From NCBI GenBank assembly GCA_002633005.1, contig NMRA01000571.1:207299-263417 (forward strand): a DNA stretch of 56,119 bases, written 5' to 3'. This DNA comes from Phoronis australis. Its lineage: Eukaryota; Phoronida; Phoronidae. The notes under the pieces were generated by a model. It was not told the origin of the DNA. It made no database searches and saw only the letters and a program-made list of their open reading frames with translations. How positions within the stretch are numbered: position 1 is the stretch's first letter; each line of letters starts with the position of its first letter. Shown piece after piece: positions 48,235 through 56,119 of the stretch. The translations under genes and the position numbers were made by a program.

Positions 48235-49345
48235 TTGTTTTCTTCAGCGAATTTGAGTGTTCAAACTCTTATTTTTTCACATTCTTTTGTCCGTTACTAT
48301 TTGGTCATATTTCCTCTGTACATATCTTTGGATCAATCATTATCTATGTGTTTTGTATTCACTTGCAACAGAACTAACTGGTTTCCCAAGATTGAATTTA
48401 TATGTTGTGCTTTTCAACTAAGTTGCTATTTATGTACCTGTAAGCGAGCCTATGATATAATTTTGTTTTTTAAAAATGACTCCCCTAACTGTCCAGACTA
48501 CCTTATTCATTTAACAACCCTTGAATTTTCAATAAGCATTGGTGTATTAATTGTTAAATACGGCTATCCTTTGAGTGCCTCGAGTAGTGTGAGTTTCTCT
48601 GGTCTTACAATGTTTTCCCCCGCATGGTCACAATTCAATTCTTCTCACGGGCATCGAATGAGATATCAAGCTATGCGGGTTCAGCTTACTGATGTGTCTT
48701 ACTATTGTTTACATGACACCTGTATGGATTACGGAATCGTCATTGGCATGTGCCTCCTTTTAGATGACGATGTTGAAGAAAATCCTGGGCCTGAAGACAA
48801 TACTACATTTAAAATAATATTTTCAAATATTAACAGCATTAAATCCAACAATTTCTCCAGATTCCAACTTCTAAAAACTTTGTTCTGTCTTACGATTATA
48901 TGATTGTCGCTCTTCGTGAAACTTGTAATGTTACCAAAGACGACCTTGATAATGAACTAATCATTCGTGGTTACAGTGTAGCCTATCACAGTAACAGTGG
49001 CCGTGGCATCATCTTATTCACTAAAACCACACTCTCATTTAAATTATGTCCTAGCTTAACTTGTTCTCAGTTATGCAACTGCTGGATCGAAATTTATTTC
49101 GATCACAGAAAAATTTACTATGGGTTGTTTTATCGCTCACCTTCTCAATCTCCAACTGAAAGAAAACTCTACTTCAAAGCCCTAGCCGATCAGTTAGCGG
49201 AACTTAAGCGCAATAGCGTTAGTATAATCATAAATGGTGATTTCAATGCCCGAAACTCTACATGGTACAATGATGATCATGACAATACGGCCGGACTACA
49301 ATTGTTTGATATCTTATTGTCTAATGACTGCATACAGCTAATTAA
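48235..49345 (+). pseudogene. LINE ORF2, 5' part: N-terminal segment, 2A and AP-type endonuclease, frameshifted
   Basis: The frame 48235..48903 carries a hydrophobic N-terminal segment, the 2A motif and FSNINSIKSNNFSRF, the start of an apurinic-type endonuclease/exonuclease/phosphatase domain. It ends at a TGA overlapping the ATG at 48900 (ATGA), where the similarity-bearing frame shifts. The frame 48900..49361 continues with ALRETC (catalytic Glu region), YYGLFYRSPS and IINGDFNARNS (catalytic Asp/Asn). In intact relatives the endonuclease continues without a break, so this is a frameshift and not a coupled ORF. The domain is interrupted at 49345 by the insertion that ends at 54172. Confidence 0.8.
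48733..48792 (+). other. 2A-like ribosome-skipping sequence
   Basis: The encoded peptide ends CLLLDDDVEENPGP, a full match to the D-V/I-E-x-N-P-G-P consensus of 2A, preceded by a hydrophobic run. 2A peptides make the ribosome skip the Gly-Pro bond. They are known at the N-terminus of ORF2 in APE-type non-LTR elements of sea urchins, amphioxus and others. The residue before DVE is Asp here, where Gly is usual, which may lower activity. Confidence 0.9.
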
Positions 49346-52300
49346 GAGCAATTCCATATAAAAACCAGATGGTGTGCTATATATGCAAAATCACCCATTT
49401 TTTGAAATTTAGAACATCAGCTGGCCTTGTTAAAAGAAACCTGAGCCTGATTTTTTAAGAGTTCTGAGTTTTCTAACCCTTTTTACGACCACTTTGTACT
49501 TTTTCTAAAAAATAGCAAATAAAAGTACTGGGAAGTAGGTGAATTTTTGTCAGCAACAGCACATCTTCACTTCACGCTATAGAAAAAATAACTATATAGC
49601 AGAAGGAAGAAAGAATAACATACAAGAAAAATTAGTTTGGATGGATTTATTGATTTTTATGTCCTCCCATTTCACGATACAAAAATGTCATTTACACTGC
49701 TTATTATTAAGGCCATTTTTACACACTTTTATCGCTCTCCCTAATCTATATCGGATTCTTTTGGAACATGAGTTAACCTCCATCTGTTACTGCTGTCTTT
49801 GTTCAGCCCAACGCAAGAATAAAACATCTTGTCTCTTTCATAGTTTTTGTTCAGTCAGTTTTTTACATAACTCACTTACACACTTCTCTGCCAATCTGCG
49901 ACTGTCAGTTAGATTAAAAGACTCTAGGAGTCACTACTCGATTGTGCAATTATCTATCGACCAAGATGCCAAATAGAACAAATATCATTCGTTTTACTAC
50001 ATCAGTGACGAAGGAGATCATGGGAAGCTGTATGAGAGATTTTTTCTTCGAGATTTTCAGTTTTGCTGGTGGAAAAATAAAAATCTATTATAGGATTACT
50101 GAACTCAAAAAAGGCAATTTTAATGTAGTGATGATTTAATAATACAACCTCCATCACCATCTCATACATCAGAGAAGCACTGCCTGGTTTTATTCTTATT
50201 AAGGGTGCCCATTCCCCTTTGCTTGGTCTGTTTTTGAACACCGTAATGGACAAAGAATCCCTCGCACTGCCTGCAGTACATGCTGGTCCATTTTCAGACC
50301 TCCTGGTCAAGTCCCTGTTTATGTGCTTGAAAAAGTCCTCTCAAACTATTAGCAAAGTTCATACTAAAACTAATCAAGATCTTCGAGATCACAAGTGAAA
50401 AGAGGACGGTGGATACGAGCTATTGGACATACAAAGGGTCACGCAATGCTTCTTGTACTACACAATAGCGGCCGAGCATGGTGGCAGTGCGCCAATGGAA
50501 TTTGCAATTTCAGAAAAATAACAGGTACGGATATTTACGATTGAAAACATAATACTTTCAGTGATATCCAAGTTACCGGCATTCAAAACCAGTATTTAAA
50601 CAATTGGGTGTTGCGACTTACCAGCTAAACACAATTCCGTTCATGCGGGGGACCACAGTTTTTGAAGGTATGCTAGGTTTAGTGTATGATGCAATTCCAC
50701 ACAACACCGCAAAATACGTCGAATCCATCCCAAAACGGGAAAATGTCATAGAAAGCTATTTACCAAATGTAATAAAAATCCGTCAAGGAACTTAGAAGTA
50801 AAAGAGGAAAACAAAAAATGAAAGCCCGTTCAAAACTCTATCTAAATTGCTAGTATCACATAATTCCGTAAATTTTTTCGAAAAAAATTAAATTTTGCGT
50901 TTTTTTTAAGAAATTTAAAGTCAGATATCTGGAAAACGGTAAGTCTGAGAAAAATATTGTTACAGTTCATTTAAAAGAGTATACCTTAGAGAATCCACAT
51001 GCAAATAATTCACGTCATTTTCTCCTCCCGTTTAAGTGGCACCTCAGCACGACTGAAAATAGGTCAACATGCGACAGAACCGCCATCTTGAAAGCAACTT
51101 CAGGTTTTTTGGTTTTGTATAATAGCAAACATGAAAAACTAATAACTGCAAAAATTCAAAGGAATTGGCCCTATATTGCGCCCTCTACAGGAGAAAACGT
51201 TTTTCCAGAAATCGAGGTGCGCATGCGCGAATGCCAATATTTCCGCCATTTTTAACCGGTACACATGTAGTGCACATCCGTTCCATTAATTGTGCTGAGT
51301 TTGAAATCTCTACGTAAAAAATTGTGGCCTCCAGAAGCCTTTGAATCTTAAAATGAAAACAAAATAGCCGCCACAGCCGCCATCTTGGATCCGATTATGA
51401 CGAAAAACAATAGGCTTCCAGTACTTCCGGAACTACGTGTTATGTGTAAATTTCGTGATGATCGGACGAAAATTGCGACCAGTATGGTGCGAACAAAAAA
51501 AACTTGATGGAAGAGCAACATACTAGTAATGAAATTGCCAATAGGGGGCACCGATTCACTGGAAAGTCATCGTCATCCTTTGTTAACTTCATATAAATAC
51601 ACTTACTAAAATTAATCAAGGTCCTGCAGTGGGCTTAAGAGATACAGCTATGGGTGCAAATAACAAAACTGCAACTAGGAGAGGCCACAGTAGTCGATGT
51701 CGTTGGAAAATCATCATTAACCGTCCTCTTCACACTAAGAACATATGCTAATTTTCAAAATTATGCTTAGAGTGGTTTGGTTGACAGAGGAGCGGAAGCC
51801 AAAAACAGACTAGAAAACAATGAAAATGGCCCTTAGATGGCGTAAAATATGTCAAATCATCCAAAAACGCCGCTTCTGTAATAGAAAGCTGTTTACCAAA
51901 TTTCATAAAAAACATCAAGGAACTTCAGAGAAACAGGGGAAAATGGAAAAAAAATGAAATTGCCACTAGGGTGCACAGCGTTTGTTGGATCCGTCTGAAA
52001 GTCGTCGTCGTCAGCTGTCAACTTCATGTAAATACACTTGCTAAAAATTTTATATAGATCCTGCAATGGGTTTAGTAGAAACAGCCATGGGCGCTACAAA
52101 AAACAAAACTGCCACTAGCGGGAGTCAAAGTCGTCGGAAGGTTATCGTCAACCGTTCTCTTCACACTAAAAACATATATGCCAATTTTCACAATCATTCT
52201 ATGGCTGGTTTGTTTGATAGAGGGGAAGACTCGAAAACAGTAAAAATGGCCACTGGGTGGGACAAAATACCTCAAATACGTTGAGGAGCTTTGAAGATAC

Positions 52301-54176
52301 AGAGGTTAATGTATAATTCAAGGATTGCCACTAGGGGGCAACCAGTTGTTGTATCCATCCGAAATTTGTCGTCCTCTGTCATGTGGGCTCATAAAAACCC
52401 ATGTTCCATTCAAAAACTGATGAGGTGCACATCTGAATACGGCTGACCGACAAGTAAGAGATGACTGCATGGCAAAAAGTACTGAAAAAGTGAAAAATTA
52501 CTATCAACTGCCATTACAATTTTAAAGGGAAGTGAACTGTATTGTCAGCTTTTGAGTCGTGGGGTATAATCATGAGTGGAGCTTCTTTCCATACTTAGAA
52601 AATATTTTGACGTCAATATTAAAATACAAATTACGGCAAGCAATCACCTCAGGGATGGTCGCCATCATTGCTCTAGCATAATCTACTAGCTCCAATGGCG
52701 ACCCGAGCAGACTAGTGGAATGGCAAATCTGGTGACGATTTTATCAGCTCTCAGAAGTCATATGTACTAAAGATGTATAAAGATGGGTCACCTTTTGTAC
52801 AAGTATGGTACATGTAGTAGTACTTTTTCGTGGTCTCATCACATTTTTAACATGGTTGCAATTTTCAAAGTCCAGCAGCCCATCCTAACCCGCTAACCGG
52901 ATAGGCCTATCAGGTTTGTGTACCTGGACAGCCAGTATGTCGAAAGTTGTCAGCGAGAGCTAATACAATATTCTGAGCTGAAGTTATGACCTGTTGACCC
53001 AGGCCAACAGTTGTGATAAATATGAAATAACTTCTTAGCAATTGCTACTAATATCTTACTTGCACCAACAGGGAGTAAGAAATCAAACTAGCGAAAAATT
53101 TTTTTGCGACATGCGAAAGTCAACGCCCCGTTCAATCTTCCTCTTCGTTCTAGATGTGTTATGGATAATAGCACGTCAATTTTTGTCTAAAGTCAAGTCC
53201 AAACTCATGTTGATGTGTAAAACATATAACGGCGCATTTCCATTTGTTTGCCAGTCCAGCCTCCTCTCCAGCTCTGGCAAGAATCAACTGTAATTGGCAC
53301 TTTGCACGACCTCAGATGACTTCTGACGTCTTTAACACAGCTAATGAAGGCCAAATTTCCTCCGCGATCCCACTTTAGTAACGAAAATTGACCAAATGTA
53401 CAAGAAGGAAATTCCTCCCTATTCTTTGCAGAGACAGGAAGTGCATGTAATTTCGAACCCTAATGTGCTATTGGTAAAATTAAACAGAATGTTTCAGAAA
53501 ATTGGGGTCTAAAAAGTGAAACTTAAATTTTTGTGATATTGCATTGTTGATATTAGATCATGTATTTTAGGTGATATCTCTGAATTAAAAGAGTAGTCTC
53601 AATTCTCTTGTCAGTCAGAGTAAGGCCACATCACAAAAATGTCCAACTTCGAGGGTCACGTTTAGCACTAAATATATAAGGAACAAGTTTTTTTAAAAAC
53701 AATTATCAAAGATCAGTCTTAGAAGTGTCTACACAAAGAATTTCAACTTCAAGTATATTCCGATATAGCAGGCAGGTTAAGCAACATCTTGCCACTTGTG
53801 ACTGGCCTGAAAAGTGGTCTCGAAGTTTTCTCCCCTGATGGAAATTTAAATTTTCCTATGAGTTTCAAGTTTCATTTTCTTACTAACCTTACATGAGTCT
53901 TTATGACCATCAATGTCAAACTTTGTCACCAGTTTTCCAAGGTTAATCTTTTGCCGTTCCAAAAGAGCAGTTTTACTGACATGAAAAAATGCAAAATATG
54001 CCTTTATAGCCAAATAGGTAATATCTCGGTAACCAAAGGTCATTGAGTGCAAATATTGCAGCAGTGTACTTTGGGCCAGCATCCCAACACATGCACAAAA
54101 TATTAGCTGTGTATGAATTTTTGAGTATATAGTGACTTTTCATTTTCATATGGTTTTTATATGGAATCATTCTTAA
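49342..54176. mobile_element. 4.8-kb insertion splitting the LINE endonuclease, TTAA-flanked, inverted ends
   Basis: TTAA at 49342..49345 and at 54173..54176 bound an insert of 4827 bp. Its left end reads GAGCAATTCCATATAAAAAC and the reverse complement of its right end reads GAATGATTCCATATAAAAAC, with CCA.ATG following in both. Joining the flanks through one TTAA restores an in-frame LINEPTRITD stretch, a conserved endonuclease motif, which proves the insertion. TTAA duplications are used by piggyBac and Kolobok elements. However, the tip bases are not typical of either, and a 9-bp duplication (TTAATGAGC) is an alternative. No transposase frame survives inside, so it is non-autonomous or decayed, or a composite. 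Confidence 0.85.
50690..52400. repeat. Repeat array with CTCF-like motifs inside the insertion
   Basis: At least two units (about 51529..51952 and 51953..52320) and a partial third align with each other and with 19860..20340. A further fragment lies at about 50740..50820 (GAAAGCT.TTTACCAAAT block). CTCF-core-like words start at about 51538, 51672, 51830, 51963, 52112, 52250 and 52328. Six of the spacings fall in or near 130-160 bp; the last is 78 bp. The best matches are CCAATAGGGGGCAC, CCACTAGGGTGCAC and CCACTAGGGGGCAA. There is no coding function. Confidence 0.75.
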
Positions 54177-55656
54177 TGAGCCAACCCGTATCACCGACGT
54201 TTCTCATTCCTGTATTGATCTCTGTATAACAAACAATTTGAGTATCATTGACTCATGTTCTGTACTACCTCCTGATGGCAATTCTGATCACACAATCAAA
54301 ACCACTCTAACACCTAAAAAAACGGTTAAAGAACAACACCACTTGAACCAATTGGAAATATGATCAAGTGGACACCGATAAATTGCGTCAGGATATCACC
54401 AACACTGACTGGGATTCTATATTGAACACTGGCGACATTGATGACACTGTTTCACTCTTCACTAGTACTCTCTAAGAAATTTTAAAAAACAACATCCCAC
54501 AACTGAAAAGATAATTAAACACAACAGCCAACCGTGGTTCAACAATAATGTTAAACGGGCAATCCGCACAAGAAACAGACTTTACAGCTCTTTCAGAAGG
54601 TCTAACAACACTATAATCTACAACAGATATAAGGAACAGTCACGTCTGGTTGAAACTTTAGTAAATCAAGCCAAAGCTGATCACCGCCACAAGCTTTTAC
54701 AACAAATTAACAGCGTAAGCAAGAACTCCAAAGAATACTGGAACATCATCAATAAAATACGCGGCAGTCAACAACAATCCTCTTATCCTGTCATCAACCA
54801 TAATGGTAACCTAGCCTCAAGTAGTAGTGACAAGTGTGATTTGTTTCTCAAATTTTTCACGAACAAAAGCCACATTACACCAACTGAAGTAGGTAACTTT
54901 CCCTTTCTTCGTGAACGTTGTCTAACTCAACTGTCTGACATCCCGGCTAATCAAACTGATGTCCGGAAGTATCTCAATGAAATTGACCCCAATAAGAATG
55001 ATGGCACAGCTTTAATAACCAGCAAGATGATCAAAATGGTTGCCAGCGAAATTACTAAGCCCCTGACCAATCTGTTTAACAAACTTCTTCAGCTAGGTAT
55101 ATATCCGTCTTCTTGGAAACATGGAATTATGGTCCCCATACACAAAAAGGCTCCAAAACTGAAATTTCAAATTATAGCCCAATAACTTTACTTAACACCC
55201 TGTCCAAAATCTTCGAGAAGATCATTGCTCAAAGTATTCTTACATTTCTCAAACAAAACAACTTGATTAATCATCGTCAATTTGTTTTTCTTTTGCGTGG
55301 GAACAGCACCGTGGCACAACTTGTTGAAAAAGTACATGAGATTCATTTACATTTTGAGAAGGGCGAGAGTGTCAGGTCCATTTTTCTAGATACAGATTCT
55401 GCTTTCGATTGTGTCCCTCACGACCTTCTACTTCACAAACTTCGATCCTCTGGCATTACTGGCAATCTTTTAAACATGATCACCTCATATCTCTCCGAAA
55501 GAACATACAGTGTTCGTGTCGATGGCGTACTTTCAACTTTATCCCCTCCTGGATTTGTAAACGCAGGTGTACCGCAGGGTAGCGTATTGGGCCCTCTTCT
55601 TTTCTTGGTTTATATTAATGACCTTCCTGATAACCTGTCATGTAGCACATACCTTT
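54177..55656 (+). pseudogene. LINE ORF2, 3' part: end of endonuclease and reverse transcriptase, truncated before the catalytic motif
   Basis: Resumes with PTRITDVSHSCIDL and NSDH (the catalytic His region). There are frameshifts near 54355 and 54480 and a stop near 54470, then a long open stretch from about 54510 with WFNNNVKRAIRTRN. The reverse transcriptase begins with KHGIMVPIHKK. A frameshift near 55160 leads into SNYSPITLLNTLSKIFEK, motif A with FLDTDSAFDCVPHD, and motif B GVPQGSVLGPLLF ending YINDLPD. The expected catalytic F/YADD does not appear; sequence identity is lost at about 55656. Orientation and content match the 5' half at 48235..49345. Confidence 0.85.
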
Positions 55657-56119
55657 ATTGGGGACAAATAAAACAACAAGAATAATAAATATTTTAAGTT
55701 GTATTGGGAATTTCAGGGTCACAGCTCTACAAATAAATATTTCACAGAAGGAACCAGATGGGTTCCTTAATTACAAGAGATAACACACACACATTTCCGA
55801 TACCCAAAGTGTAACTGAGTATCGGATACTAAGTGGCACAGGTTAGCATAGTACCAAATGGGTACATAATACCAAATGGGTATTGGCCGATTGCCTACCA
55901 ACTGGGTCGAGCAAAGCGGCAAATTCAATAACAAGTACCAAGTGGGTACAAACTGCCAAATGGGCAAATATCATATAAAGTACCAAGTGGGTACACCAAA
56001 CAGCCAACTGGGCTATAACAACCTGCAAAGCAGGTTCCGGACAAGCTGAGTGAGCAGACCAGCCGGAGTGATAAAAAGAGATATTGTAAGAAACGTGGTG
56101 TTGTGGCTCAGTATGTGCC
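55657..56119. mobile_element. Unidentified insert or replacement sequence joined to the reverse transcriptase
   Basis: Starts TTATTGGGGACAAATAAAAC where the LINE frame should encode the catalytic loop and runs to the window end. It has no supported frame and carries the hairpin array described separately. It could be a second element inserted in the LINE, with the other LINE half beyond the window, or a deletion junction. Confidence 0.5.
55748..56036. repeat. Array of short hairpins with near-constant AANTG loop
   Basis: Hairpins, arm-loop-arm: AAGGAACC-AGATG-GGTTCCTT (55748), GTACC-AAATG-GGTAC (55851), AATACC-AAATG-GGTATT (55868), TACC-AACTG-GGTC (55896, imperfect), GTACC-AAGTG-GGTAC (55935), TGCC-AAATG-GGCA (55954), GTACC-AAGTG-GGTAC (55980) and AGCC-AACTG-GGCT (56002). 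Two other palindromes flank or end the array: CCGATAC...GTATCGG (55797..55825) and AACCTGC-AAA-GCAGGTT (56020..56036). Arms differ between copies but remain self-complementary. Confidence 0.9.

Noticed and set aside
49539-49976. 145-codon frame inside the 4.8-kb insertion as a possible transposase
   Set aside because: No DDE/D pattern, biased Phe/Leu/Ser/His composition of AT-rich DNA, no start context.

Overview
This is metazoan nuclear DNA, most likely from a marine invertebrate and plausibly a deuterostome such as a hemichordate, echinoderm or cephalochordate. Genes are split by GT-AG introns. There is an RBCC-NHL type TRIM gene, a 2A-bearing CR1/L2-like retrotransposon, many foldback elements, a very long (TG)n tract and an assembly gap of Ns. 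No bacterial operon, CRISPR array, tRNA or rRNA gene was seen. The species assignment is inference.

Well-supported host genes are both on the minus strand. (1) A quinone oxidoreductase-like MDR gene (9596..16695): eight exons join in perfect phase, while the last short exon was not found. (2) A two-exon TRIM gene (36747..39523, 681 residues: RING, two B-boxes, coiled coil, NHL-like propeller) with TATA box, AP-1-like site and poly(A) signal. Less certain are a Cys-rich first exon plus a frameshifted downstream exon of an unrecognised gene (3664..5339) and a discoidin (F5/8 type C) exon with a candidate upstream exon (26872..27780).

Most of the rest is transposon debris. From left to right: foldback MITE (480..690), dispersed repeat pairs, foldback in a QOR intron (10023..10134), GGGCCC-ended MITE (18548..18949), LINE 3' fragment with a perfect 24-bp-arm palindrome in its tail (23957..24801), LTR and pol tail of an LTR element (about 29200..30400), a PD-(D/E)XK nuclease remnant (31227..31660), LINE 3' ends (33880..34335 and 42865..42955), a MITE with about 120-bp terminal inverted repeats (40777..41234), and a P/THAP9-like transposase remnant (45340..45690).

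The right end (46550..56119) is a nested retroelement. A CR1/L2-like LINE carries a decayed ORF1 and an ORF2 whose N-terminal part holds a canonical 2A motif before the endonuclease. ORF2 is split by a 4.8-kb insertion (49346..54172) bounded by TTAA and by inverted ends; removing the insertion restores the endonuclease frame. Inside the insertion lies an array with CTCF-like core motifs every 130-160 bp. The reverse transcriptase stops just before its catalytic FADD-type motif at about 55656, where another sequence begins that contains an array of about eight short hairpins with changing, self-complementary arms and a near-constant AANTG loop.
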